Source: Margaritifera margaritifera
Taxonomy: Eukaryota; Mollusca; Bivalvia; Unionida; Margaritiferidae
Assembly (NCBI GenBank): GCA_029931535.1
Contig: JAQPZY010001675.1
Span: 2,818,001 to 2,882,000 of the forward strand
DNA length: 64,000 bases
Direction of reading: 5' to 3'
Below the pieces are notes generated by a model that searched no databases, was not told the origin of the DNA, and worked only from the letters and a program-made list of their open reading frames with translations. The translations under genes and the position numbers were made by a program. This document shows positions 27,401-42,400 of the stretch, one piece after another (position 1 is the stretch's first letter; each line of letters begins with the position of its first letter).

Positions 27401-30400
27401 GCTCAGTCATTCTAGAGAAGAAGTAAAAAACAGATTTTCTACCTGATTGCTAAGGAAGTCACACTATTGCCTAGGGAGCCACCATGAACAACATTTTGAC
27501 ACAGCATGTCCTAACAAACATTCCTACCGAGTTTGATTGAAACTAGCTCAGCCATTCTAGAAAAGATCTGACCTTTCAGGGCTGTCACATATATGCAAAT
27601 ATAAACCAGCAATCATTAAAACTACTTACTAAATATGAATATTCAGTACAAAGCAGATACACTGGTTCATCTAGGATGCTTTGCATCATCGAATTACCCT
27701 TTTCTTATAATGTAATTAGTTGCAATATCGGCATCACATTGGATTAGAGCTATTTTAATACTGATTATATAAGGCAGGTGTCTATGACACATGCACCAAC
27801 GGTGACGTGCCAGACTCTTTGGAAAGTGCCAAGTCTTTGGAATATTACTTGCCTCGTGGCACGCAGCACTCTACACAGTACTATACAATTGAGCGGACCT
27901 GGCACAGCAGTTCTAAAAGGTAGCCAATGCCTGATATAGGGGCATGATTGTAAAATAAAATTATATCCCCATAATTACTGTATACATATTATTATATCCC
28001 CATAATTATGCATAATATTATAGAATACAGTGTGAAAAAGCAGACAACAAGCTTTCAGTTATTATCTATGTCAGTAATTTGTGTGTTAATATTATCTTAG
28101 TAAAACTTGTTGAAAATGGAAAGTTTTGGTTGAGTTAAATGTATATTGGACCAAATGCCAGCTTGTACTACACACATGTAAATTTTAGGCTTCAAATCAT
28201 CTGCTACTGACCCTTGACTGAAGATTCTATTCACAGTGTTGACCTACTGTATACAGAGAGGATATTTGCTTGAAACGAGTGAATAACAAATATATTTCAT
28301 CGAGTCGGTGAAAAACTCTGTATTTGTCATGAGTAAAAATACTTAAGTTTTTCACCCACGAGATGAAATATATCCATTATTCACTCAAAGAAAGCAGATT
28401 TTCTTTTTATTTTATGCTCAAACATATTGGCTAGTAATATGTACAACAGACTGAAGTTGTAGCAGATTTCTTACTGTAACCCGCGGGATAATGTCAGCGG
28501 GTTTACTGTTTATGTTCTGCTGTGTTTTGTGTATATTCACACAGAAAATATCAGTAGAAACATAATTCTCCTTCTCAATTCAAGGTAAAGCAGCACATAA
28601 AAAAAAAATATTTGCACATTGTTGGACTTGAACTCGTTTCATCTGCATGCAAGACGGCCATACCTACCTCTAGACCACTCAAGCTTTTTAAAATTGCTCA
28701 AAATTTCTTAGTCATAATGCTATTAATGTCTATTGATGGGGGGTGACAAATTATTTATCGTATTTCACTCCAGTGAATTATCAAGATTATTTTACTTGGA
28801 AAATCCAGTAATTCATGGCCTGGCATAAAATAAACTCCCATACAAGTCGGATCCAAGTGCATACTGCATAGGCCCAGATCTGCCATTGTATAATACACCA
28901 GTAGTTCTGATTATATTGGGTCTATGCAGTTTGTTAGGAGAAATTACATTATGTGACAGCAGATCAGGGTCAATGTTGTTTGCAGTTGGACTCAACTTAT
29001 ATGGGAGCATATACGGTAATAGAATAAATGAAATTCTCTGATTTTGTTGGTTCACACCTCTAGTGGTGAAAACACAAAATTCACATTGACCCCTGACTTT
29101 GACCTATAAAGTGGAATTGTGACTGGGTACAAAGAATGTTGCTAATTCATGAAAACAAATGGCCAACATGGAGGACCATGGGATGACAAGAATAATGTTA
29201 AAATGCCAGATAAGCAAAAGATAATAAATGCCACTTAAATGAACTGGTGAACAGATTATACTACTTGATGCTGAACTGAATAAGAGGCACAAGTGGACCG
29301 CATATACTAAGCAGGTTTATCTGTAATATTATAAGAACACAACCCTATGTAAACTATCCATTTTTATAAAGTCTGATAAAAAAATTGTTTCCAAGGATAA
29401 AGGCACAGTTAGCATCCCTAGGTGTCACTCATAATCAAACCCATCCAAGATCATGATGATATAAACTTATTTACCAAGTTTCATCAAAATTGGATAAGAA
29501 ATATAGTTTCTAGAGAGGTAACAAGCTCAGCCAATCAGATGCAAGATCACTTCATTAATATGCACAGATCTCACTTATCAGAGAACCTGTGCAAGACCAT
29601 TATGATAATTAACTTTATTTACTAAGCTGAAGCAAAATCCAGAGTGGTAACAAGCTTAGCCAATCAAAGATTACCTCAAAATTATGCAAAGACTTTGCTC
29701 ATTATCAATCTCATCCAGCATCTTGATGATATAAGCCTATATTCCAAGTTTGATCAAACTGAATAAGAAATATGGCCTCCAGAGTGGTACGAGCTCAATC
29801 CATCTGATAATGCAAGACAACCTCTTTAATATGCATGGATCTCACTCATAATTGTACTCATCTGAGATCTTGATGGTATAAGCCTATTTACCAAGTTTGA
29901 TCAAAGTCCATTACAAAATACAGTCCCTAGAGTAGTAAATGATTCTGTATGTACTGATGTTACAGTGCAGACAAGAAACCATAAAAGATGATGCATAAAA
30001 ACCCAGATGGCTGACAGATTAACAAATGAAGGATCAACAGATGACAAGAATAATGTTATAATACCAAACATGCAAAGGACAATAAATGTCACTTAACTGA
30101 GCTGAGTAATAGATTATTATACTCAATGCTGAACTGAGAACAGTAAAAATGTTTTGTTCATGAAAATATCTGCAATAAACTTACTTCCCATTTGGAGACG
30201 AGTCTTTTCCTAAATCTTGGAGACTCCACACCGTACTGATGCAACTTTTTCTGTATATCCTGCAACGAAGGATGAAAAGAAAACAATATTAAAAGTGATC
30301 AAGATCCCCTGCGCAGCCCTCCTCCCCCTCCCCATATCTTAATTCACAGAAGGTCAGTACCCAATTTTTATATACATTATACCCATACTTGTACCAAGGA

Positions 30401-33400
30401 TGTACTAAAGGCATACATTTAACAAGAATGTGGCATCGTAAATTTATATACAAGAGTCCCTCAATGGGACTGATGTTCTACTGGCAGAAAACAATATACA
30501 TGAATCAAAGATAAAACCATCCTTTTAATCTTTTTAACTGCTGCATATTGAAACCATATTCATCCATATTGAAATCCATATTGAAACCATATCTGATATT
30601 CCTGTGAAACTCCAACATACCAAATATGGTAAAAAAAATATTTTCTTACATGTCAAAGTTTTAACATCAGATACATGTAAATGCAGTACAAAATTCTTCT
30701 TAAGGCCAAATTGACCTTGAACCTGATATTATGCTTATAAAATCACTCAACTTGTCTCAGACAATGTCAAGATATACCCGCATGCTAAGTTGGGCTAAAT
30801 CTATAATATCTGGGGGAGAAAAGCCAAAGTTATTTAAGTGGCATCATTCAAGGTATTCTTCTAATAAATCAAAAACTGAGTTTGATAAACATAGATTCAT
30901 ATTTGTTTGTGTTATCATGCTCACAAGCCAGTACAGTTAAATGCCTGAGTCAAGACCCTGACCTTAAAACCAATGTCAGAGTGCTGACTATCAATATGTT
31001 CATTGAAATACAATTAAATACAAAATCTGGTTAAAATTAATTTGTAAATGTAACTGTGTTCATAAGATCAATGAAGTACAAAAATGCAAGCAATTACCTT
31101 TATCTCAACCCCAAGGTCAATTAGATCTCATGTTCAAAACTCATTCACAAAAGTGCAGATCATCATGTTGGTGGTCAGATCTGCACCAATGTCATTCAGA
31201 ACCAATTAAAAATTGCAATGAGTGATTCAGTGAAAACCCCATGTTGATACAACCATCAATTCAGGAGATGCAGCCAATACAAGATTCTCAGGATGGCCGT
31301 CAAGGCAACCACATTGGAGTTTCGATGAGCATCATTTTAATATAGGAACAGAACAAGTAAATATTGCACAAAAGACATTTTTTTTCTTCTTCTTTATTTC
31401 TTTTTTTAAATGTTGATATGGTAATCCATTCAGGATAATTAGCTGATAAAAAATATTGCAATTTTTGGAGGCCACATTTGTATCAAGATGGCTACGATGT
31501 TGATCATACTGGATGTCCATGGAGCATTATTTTCATCCAGGACCAACTAGATATCATGATAAGTCTTTCAGTGAAAACACCATGGCAATACTACCATCCA
31601 CCCAGGACGAGTAACAATAACAAGATTTTCAAGATGGCCACCATGGTGACCATACTGGATGTCAGATCAGCACCATTTTCATTTAGACCAACTAGACATA
31701 ATAAGTAGTCTTTCAGTGAAAACTCCGTGTTGATATGACCATATCCGCTTAAGTGGAGCAGCAATAACAAGATTTTAAAGATGGCTACCATGGCAGTCAT
31801 ACTGGATGTCAGATAGCAGGGCTCAGGAAAAAATTTCCCAAGCACTTGTCCCTGGGATGAACAAGTTGCAAGAGTTACTCCTCCCTGTCCTAATTGTACT
31901 CAACACAAGACACTTCTGCACTACACTGCTTACATATACATGGCTCCTTAGACAAACATATAATAAGAGACAAGGCTGGTAACTCAAGAAATTGCAGTTG
32001 CACACGTAGCCCTTGATTTCTAGTTGTATTCGTGTTTACAGTGAAACCTTTCAGTAATCTAGGTGTCATAATTTTCCTTATTAATGAGCTATCACACATC
32101 TTTAAGAGTTAGATATGGGAGAAGTCAAGAGACAGAGAAAGTCAAAATTTTATGATTTTCGTCTGGTCCGATATCGATTCACTTGTCCCAGATCACCTGT
32201 ACTTTCAAGACTGTGCAGCTTTATTAATACATTGTCACACCAAAGTAAAGACGCCAGCAGATATATATATATAAGTACATTTATGTAATTACTTTTCACA
32301 AGAAAAATGTCAGTAACTTGCATTTAAAAGAATAATTCTGACAGTCTCAGTTTCCACCAACTTTTCGTACTAAATGATCCATTTCGGTCAAACCTCCATT
32401 TTAGAGAGTTACACACAGGCACCATAATAAGGAAGATTGCTGATTGGCCAAAAGAATTGGAATATTTTTAGGTCATTACCCCAACTAGATTTTGAGCAAT
32501 CAGCTGTTGTCTCAACATTCTCTGCTTTATAAATAGATTGCAATAGCAAGCATTGTGTGAAAATTGGTGAGAATCGGCTGAGACACCTAACATACTCATT
32601 TGGAATGTAAGTTGGCAACATTTTTCTTGTGAAAGGTAATTACATGATTACAGAAATCTCTGCTGGCATCTTCCCTTTGGCTTCAGTCTTGAAAATACCA
32701 ACTTTCAGTGCCACCAACTTTGTTCCTCTCCATTGCTGACAACTGCTCAAGTCCTGTTAATTAGTAGATTTGCATCATGCTTATAATTGAACAAATAGGG
32801 TCACTGCAACCTATTAATTAACACTTTACCCTCAGGTAAATTTCTAATGAGATGTTATCTTACTGATTATAATCCCACAAAGTACATTCTCAATTAGTGC
32901 CCAAGGCAATGTCTCAAACAAGTGACAGCTATCCATTAACTCTGAACCTATCAGAAAAATGTGTCTTAGCCAATAGTTTCTGACATTAGTTTCTCAAGTT
33001 GTTAATTCATAGTTTAATGACATTCATGTCATTTATTACTCTAAGCCGACAAGTCAATGAAATACTTGACTGCCATTTAAGTCATATTTGCTCACATTAA
33101 TATACCTGCATCCCACCCCTACACCATGTTGGAGATGAATCTAAAGAAAGAAAAAATATCAATTGTATAAAATTGAAAACCATGGTTATGCCAATATGTA
33201 TTCTGTTCAATTTGGTCAAATTCTCATCAATTTTTTTGTTGAGAAGTCATTTAAAGCTTTCTATGTTTTAAATAATGGTACGTGGCCATGTTTGATGGTT
33301 TGATCAGCATCATTTGAACAAATTCTTTCCATCATTTTTGAGAAGTCATTTAAAGGTTTTTCTATTTTCAGTAACTGTGACCATATTTGATGGCATAGCA

Positions 33401-36400
33401 TTATTTGAACAATCTGAAAGAGCTTCATGGCAGGATACTTTCTGTCAAATTTGGTGAAATTCTGTTGACTAGTTCTTGAGAAGTTTTTTTAAAGTTTTCA
33501 TATTTTTTTGTAACAATGGCCATATTTGATGCCAGATCAGCATCATTTGAACAATGGCCAGGATGTTTTCTGTCAAATTTTGTTAAATTCTGTTAAGCGG
33601 TTTTTGAGAACATGTACATGTAGATATGAACTGTGAACTGATGATGGACAATGCACAATACATGAAGGACCATACCATAAACTCGCTTGGATTTGTAGTC
33701 AGGTGAGCTAAACACTGCAAGACAAACTGCAGAACTATAGTTGCACTAATGATATTGCTTCAAACACTACATTAAGCTACAAGACAAAATGGCAATAACT
33801 CTGACAAATATTGCAGATGCAAAGTGATTTGTCGATATGCACATCTTCAGGTCATGACCATAATATTTAGCAAATTTCATAGCAATCCATCAAAAACTGC
33901 AGGACTACTTGCACTAATGAGATTGTGTCATACACTGCATTAAGCAACATGACAAGAAGGACAATAATTCTAACAAAAATTGCGGGAGCAAAGTAATTTG
34001 TCAATATATGCATCTTCAGGTCAGGATCATAATATTTACCAAATTTTATAGCAATCCATAAAAAACTGCAGGACTAGTTCCACTAACAAGTGCAGGATGG
34101 AAAGACAGACAGACAGACAGATGGATAGACACAAGGATTACTATATAGCCTCTATAGGACTCAGGGTACTAATTCAGCTCCCATAGTAAACCTATGCAAA
34201 AACGATATTAAAAATTCAATAACTTTAAATTTCTGAATGCTCATGATCAAATCTATATTTATCAGTATAGACATATCCTTGATGACAGCTTCTGTGTAGA
34301 GAAAACCACATGAGCCACGGCATTTTCTGGATCTACATGTGTTTGAAATATGTTTTCAATTCTGCACCAAAGAGTCATGTGCTAATTTCAGTAATGACTC
34401 TTCCAAACTCAAGTTTGTAAAAGGACTGAAATTCCATCAATAAAACATTGTCTCTATTTTTTTCAGTTGCAACTAGGATAAGCTCTCAAAAGATTCCTTT
34501 TAATAAATTCCTACTTTCATTATCAACCAATCCTGGCCAGCCAAACCCATATATACTCTATTTTATCTTTATCCATTTCTAGACTGGTTCCCCTTCTTCC
34601 ATATAATTAGTACCATGAGTCCTAAAGCAGGAGGGTATAATAAAACCTATACAAAAAATATCTACACTGACATAAAACAATAATTTAGTGTTGCACCAGT
34701 ATGTCAGCGTGTCACTTTGACCAATCAGGTGTCCTTTCTTAGATGGATTTTGGTACATATGCATGAAAATGTCTGAAATACTTTTCAAAATTAATATACT
34801 CTGTGCCTTGGCAAGAAGGAATGAAAAAATAAGAAGACAAGTCCAAATAAGATTTTGATAATTCTTAATATGTCACCTATACCCAAAGTAATCAATGATA
34901 ATATGTCATGTATACCCATAGTAATTGACAATAATGTCACCTATACCCATAGTAATCAACAATAATGTCACCTATACCCATAGTAATCATTGATAATATG
35001 TCACGTATACAAATAGTAATTGATGATAATGTCACCTATACCCAGAGTAAACTGACAACATGTCACCTACACCCATAGTAATCAATGATAATGTCACCTA
35101 AACCCATTGCAACTGATGATAATATGTCACCTATATCCATTGTAACTGATATGTCACCTATATCCAGAGTAAATTGACAATATGTCACCTATATCCATAG
35201 CAATCGATGATAATGTCACCTATATCCATAGCAATTGATGATAATGTCACCTATACCCATAGTAATTGATGATAATATGTCAATTATTCTCATAGTAATT
35301 GATGATAATATGTCACCTATACCAATAGTAATCAACAATAATATGTCACCTATAAACATAGTAATTGATGATACTATGTCACCTATACACATAGTATTAT
35401 ATGATAATACGTCACCTATATCCATTGTAATTGATGAGAATATGTCACCTATACACAAAGTAATATACGATATGTCACCTATATCCGTTGTAATTGATGA
35501 TAATATGTCACATATACCCATAGTAATCAACAATAATATGTCACCTATAAACATAGTAATTGATGATAATATGTCACCTATACACATAGTAATATATAAT
35601 AGGTCACCTATACCCATTGTAATTAATGATAATATGTCACCTATAAAAACACAGTAATCAATTATAAAATGTCACCTATACACATAGTAATATATGATAA
35701 TATGTCACCTATACCCATTGTAATTGATAATATGTCACCTATACAAATTGTAATTGATGATAATATGTCACCTATACCCATTGTAATTGATCATAATATG
35801 TCACCTATACCCATTGTAATTGATCATAATATGTCACCTATACCCATTGTAATTGATGATAATATGTCACCTATACCCATTGTAATTGATGATAATATGT
35901 CACCTATAGGCATTGTAATTGATGATAATATGTCACCTATACCCATTGTAATTGATCATAATATGTCACCTATACCCATTGTAATTGATGATAATATGTC
36001 ACCTATACCCATTGTAATTGATGATAATATGTCACCTATAGGCATTGTAATTGATGATAATATGTCACCTATATTCATTGTAATTGATGATAATATGTCA
36101 CCTATACCCATTGTAATTGATGATATTATGTCACCTATACCCATAGTAATTGATGATAATATGTCACATATACCCATTGTAATTGATGATAATTTGTCAC
36201 CCATACCCATAGTAACTGATGATAATATGTCACCTATACCCATAGTAATCGATGATAATATGTCACCTATACCCATAGTAATCAATGATAATATGTCACC
36301 TATACCCATAGTAATCGATGATAATATGTCACCTATACCCATAGTAATTGATGATAATATGTCACCTATACCCATAGTAACTGATGATAATATGTCACCT

Positions 36401-39400
36401 ATACCCATAGAATTGATGATAATGTCACATATACCCATTGTAATTGATGATAATTTGTCACCTATACCCATAGTAATTGATGATAATATGTCACATATAC
36501 CCATTGTAATTGATGATAATATGTCACCTATACCCATTGTAGCTGATGATAATATGTCACCTATACCCATTGTAACTGATGATAATATGTCACCTATATC
36601 CAGAGTAAATTGACAATATGTCACCTATATCCATAGCAATCGATGATAATGTCACCTATATCCATAGCAATCGATGATAATGTCACCTATACCCATAGTA
36701 ATTGATGATAATATGTCACCTATGCTCATAGTAATTGATGATAATATGTCACCTATACCAATAGTAATCAACAATAATGTCACCTATAAACATAGTATTT
36801 GATGATACTATGTCACCTATATACATAGTAATATATGACAATACGTCACCTATATCCATTGTAATTGATGAGAATATGTCACCTATACACAAAGTAATAT
36901 ATGATATGTCACCTATATCCGTTGTAATTGATGATAATATGTCACCTATACCCATAGTAATCAACAATAATATGTCGCCTATAAACATAGTAATTGATGA
37001 TAATATGTCACCTATACACATAGTAATATATGATTTGTCACCTATACCCATTGTAATTGATGATAATATGTCACCTATAAAAACACAGTAATCAATTCTA
37101 AATTTCACCTATACACATAGTAATATATGATAATATGTCGCCTATACCCATTGTAATTGATAATATGTCACCTATACCCATTGTAATTGATGATGTCACC
37201 TATACCCATTGTAATTGATGATAATATGTCACCTATACCCATTGTAATTGATGATAATGTCACCTATACCCATTGTAATTGATGATAATATGTCACCTAT
37301 ACCCATTGTAATTGATGATAATGTCACCTATACCCATAGTAATTGATGATAATATGTCACCTATACCCATTGTAATTGATGATAATATGTCACCTATATC
37401 CATTGTAATTGATGATAATATGTCACCTATATCCATTGTAATTGATGATAATATGTCACCTATACCCATAGTAATTGATGATAATGTCACCTATACCTAT
37501 TGTAATTGATGATATTATGTCACCTATATCCACTGTAATTGATGATGATATGTCACCTTTACCCATAGTAATCGATGATAATATGTCACCTATACCTATT
37601 GTAATCAATGATATCACCTATACCCATAGTAATTGATGATATGTCACCTATACCCATAGTAACTGATGATAATATGTCACCTATACCCATAGTAATTGAT
37701 GATAATATGTCACCTATACCCATTGTAATTGATGATAATATGTCACCTATACCCATTGTAATTGATGATAATATGTCACCTATACCCATTGTAATTGATG
37801 ATAATATGTCACCTATCCCCATTGTAATTGATGATAATGTCACCTATACCCATAGTAATTGATGATAATATGTCGCCTATACCCATAGTAATTGATGATA
37901 ATATGTCACCTATATCCATTGTAATTGATGATAATATGTCACCTATATCCATTGTAATTGATGATAATATGTCACCTATACCCATAGTAATTGATGATAA
38001 TGTCACCGATACCTATTGTAATTGATGATATTATGTCACCTATATCCACTGTAATTGATATGTCACCTTTACCCATAGTAATCGATGATAATATGTCACC
38101 TATACCTATTGTAATCAATGATATCGCCTATACCCATAGTAATTGATGATATGTCACCTATACCCATAGTAACTGATGATAATATGTCACCTATACCCAT
38201 AGTAATTGATGATAATATGTCACATATACCCATTGTAATTGATGATAATTTGTCACCTATACCCATAGTAACTGATGATAATATGTCACCTATACCCATA
38301 GTAATCGATGATAATATGTCACCTATACCCATAGTAAATGATGATAATATGTCACCTATACCCATAGTAATTGATGATAATATGTCACCTATACCAATAG
38401 TAACTGATGATAATATGTCACCTATACCCATAGTAATTGATGATAATATGTCACATATACCCATTGTAATTGATGATAATTTGTCACTTATACCCATAGT
38501 AATTGATGATAATATGTCACATATACTCATTGTAATTGATGATAATTTGTCACCTATACCCATAGTAATTGATGATAATATGTCACATATACCCATTGTA
38601 ATTGATGATATGTCACCTATACCCATAGTAATTGATGATAATATGTCACCTATACCCATTGTAATTGATGATGATTTGTCACCTATACCCATAGTAAATT
38701 ATGATAATATGTCACAGATACCCATAGTAATTGATGATAATGTCACATATACCCATAGTAATTGATGATAATATGTCACCTATACCCATTGTAATTAATG
38801 ATAATATGTCACCTATACCCATTGTAATTGATGATAATATGTCGCCTATACCCATAGTAATCGATGATAATATGTCGCCTATACCCATAGTAATCGATGA
38901 TAATATGTCACCTATACCCATAGTAAATGATGATAATATGTCACCTATACACATAGTAATATATGATAATACGTCACCTATATCCATTGTAATAGATGAG
39001 AATATGTCACCTATACACAAAGTAATATATGATATGTCACCTATATCCGTTGTAATTGATGATAATATGTCACCTATACCCATAGTAATCAACAATAATA
39101 TGTCACCTATAAACATAGTAATTGATGATAATATGTCACCTATACACATAGTAATATATGATATGTCACCTATACCCATTGTAATTGATGATAATATGTC
39201 ACTTATAAATACACAGTAATCAATTATAAATTGTCACCTATACACATAGTAATATATGATAATATGTCACCTATACCTATTGTAATTGATAATATGTCAC
39301 CTATACCCATTGTAATTGATGATAATATGTCACCTATACCCATTGTAATTGATGATAATATGTCACCTATACCCATTGTAATTGATGATAATATGTCACC

Positions 39401-42400
39401 TATACCCATTGTAATTGATGATAATATGTCACCTATACCCATTGTAATTGATGATAATGTCACCTATACCAATAGTAATGGATGATAATATGTCACCTAT
39501 ACCCATTGTAATTGATGATAATATGTCACCTATATCCATTGTAATTGATGATAATATGTCACCTATATCCATTGTAATTGATGATAATATGTCACCTATA
39601 CCCATAGTAATTGATGATAATATGTCACCTATACCTATTGTAATTGATGATATTATGTCACCTATATCCATTGTAATTGATGATAACATGTCACCTTTAC
39701 CCATAGTAATCGATGATAATATGTCACCTATACCCAAAGTAATTGATGATATGTCACCTATACCCATAGTAACTGATGATAATATGTCACCTATACCCAT
39801 AGTAATTGATGATAATATGTCACATATAGCCATTGTAATTGATGATAATTTGTCACCTATACCCATAGTAACTGATGATAATATGTCACCTATACCCATA
39901 GTAATCGATGATAATGTCACCTATACCCATAGTAATCGATGATAATATGTCACCTATAGCCATAGTAATCGATGATAATATGTCACCTATACCCATAGTA
40001 ATTGATGATAATATGTCACCTATATCCATAGTAACTGATGATAATATGTCACCTATACCCATAGTAATTGATGATAATATGTCACATATACCCATTGTAA
40101 TTGATGATAATTTGTCACCTATACCCATAGTAATTGTTGATAATATGTCACATATACCCATTGTAATTGAAGATAATTTGTCACCTATACCCATAGTAAT
40201 TGATGATAATATGTCACATATACCCATTGAAATTGATGATATGTCACCTATACCCATAGTAATTGATGATAATATGTCACCTATACCCATTGTAATTGAT
40301 GATAATATGTCACCTATACCCATAGTAATCGATGATAATGTCACCTATACCCATAGTAATCGATGATAATATGTCACCTATACCCATAGTAAATGATGAT
40401 AATATGTCACCTATACCCATAGTAATCAATGATATCACCTATACCCACAGTAATCGATGATAATATGTCACCTATACCCATAGTAATTGATGATAATTTG
40501 TCACCTCTACCCATAGTAAATTATGATAATATGTCACCTATACCCATAGTAATTGATGATAATATGTCGCATATACCCATAGTAATCGATGATAATATGT
40601 CACCTATACCCATAGTAATTGATGATAATATGTCACCTATACCCATAGTAATCGATGATATCACCTATACCCTTAGTAATCGATGATAATATGTCACCTA
40701 TACCCATAGTAACTGATGATAATATGTCACCTATACCCATAGTAATTGATGATAATTTTAATTATTAAGAATATTACTTTGTCACTAATCATACAATCGA
40801 TTTCCTTTCAAGGTATTACTGATACATGTATTTTTTGCTATGGAAAGAAGAAAAAACAAAGAAATTAATACTGAGAAAGGCTTTTAACTTTTGTTTGTGA
40901 ACATATGGTTTGCAGAACTTTACAAGTCATAATGACCTTTATTGAATCTTTGAAGATTTTTCTAATTTGACAACAACAACAAACAATAGTAATAATAACA
41001 ATAACAAATAACAATTCACTATAAAATAAGGTTCCCTTTCAATCATAAAATGCACGTTTAATGTGCCCTTTACCTGAATTTGGAGTGGAATATGGCAGTG
41101 ATACTGTTCTGACTTGTGATCAACAGAGCATGGGTTTATCATGGGATGATTACTATATCAAGAAGATGCTTACCCTGAATTTGGAGGAAAGTACAGCAGT
41201 TGTACTGTATGTTCTGGTGTTTTAATCAAGCAATGCATATCATGGAACTTAAGTGAGAATTACCGGTAATAAGGAGAAACATACCCTGAATTTGGAAGCG
41301 AGTACAGCAGTGGCACTATACATCCTGATGTTTTAATCAAGTATGGGATTATCATGGAACTTCAGGGATAATTAACAGCAATAAGGCCCAAACAAAATGT
41401 GTGTTTCCAGTCAGCCGACTGTCCCTGTTTCTCGTTGCCGACCCTAGTACTTTTTCCCCACACAAAAAAAAAATGTTTTACAACAAAAAATCACATTGCC
41501 AAAATGGATTTGTTCATCTAATTGAGCCGGTTTTGCACAGTACTTTGAAGCGCTTGAAATATTATTTAATTTATATATAATGTTAAAATAAATTTTTTGT
41601 TATAAAAATCTACCTGCCTACCCTAATTTTTAAACCAGTGTGATAGGAAACACACATATTTTTTTTGTTTGCCTAAGAAAAAACTTACCCTGAATTTGGC
41701 GGAGAGCAAGGCAGTTATACTGTTCTGTGTGAGTGTGTCAGTGTATGTTTGCTGGCTGCCTTTGGCATCGTGAGTTTCCAACTGCAGCAGATTTGTCAGC
41801 TGTTGATTGGATGGCCTTTGCTGATTGTCATCGTCCTGTTCTATATCATCAACTTTTCTCACTGTAAACTACAGTAGAAAGGAAATACCTTCATAAATGC
41901 CAGGGCTATATAAACCTGATAGTCTGATGCCCAGAATTAGTCAATTTTCCAAGGACATGTGCCTGAAAGCAGTACATTATGTCCGAGCAAGTGCAATATA
42001 TCAAACACAAAAATTCCCAATTTCATCTGCAAGATTTATGCATTGCCTTTTTTTTGAAGTACCAGCTTCTTCCACATCAGAATTTTCCCCTCTTAACCAC
42101 ATTATTATCATGTAACCTGGAATAGACTCTTAGCAGGTGCCAATATGGCAACGTGCTGAAATGTGACTTTCAAACATCAGCAAAAGATAAAGAACTTGGC
42201 TTTAATTATCAAGATTGGAATGATACAAATGTTTTCTCAAAATTCAGATAAGTTGGTCGATAATTAGTGATGCTTGTCCAGAGTCGGATTTCTTCGCAGC
42301 TGCAAGTACTACACCAGATAGGTATCATTTGGTTTGTTAAAAGTAGCTGGAGACTTGATGTTCTATTCAGTATTATTTAAATTTAGCAACACATTCAAGG

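Larger units (their letters stand above)
19449..30184 (-). other. CLC intron 3
   Basis: 10.7-kb intron. Contains a 28-bp array, families C, D and A, and the SINE-like element at 28249-28820. In 20990-26100 I see only AT-rich sequence with no gene. The overlapping frames at 22585-22935 are not recognised. Confidence 0.8.
30260..41688 (-). other. CLC intron 2, largest intron
   Basis: 11.4-kb intron, half of it the 33-bp minisatellite (34867-40757). Also has a ~140-bp array, families B and D, and the exon 2 relics. 32000-33180 and 34150-34860 show no recognisable feature. Confidence 0.8.

Noticed and set aside
28622..28678. Possible tRNA gene
   Set aside because: A and B box-like motifs are present, but no cloverleaf with acceptor stem could be built. 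Better explained as the promoter part of a SINE-like element.
35669..36613. 314-codon plus-strand frame ([11 protein letters not shown] repeats) and the overlapping minus-strand frame
   Set aside because: It is wholly made of the 33-bp minisatellite inside intron 2. Open frames on both strands follow from the period being a multiple of three and the unit lacking stops.
34867..40757. CRISPR array
   Set aside because: Units are continuous tandem copies without unique spacers, in an animal intron.
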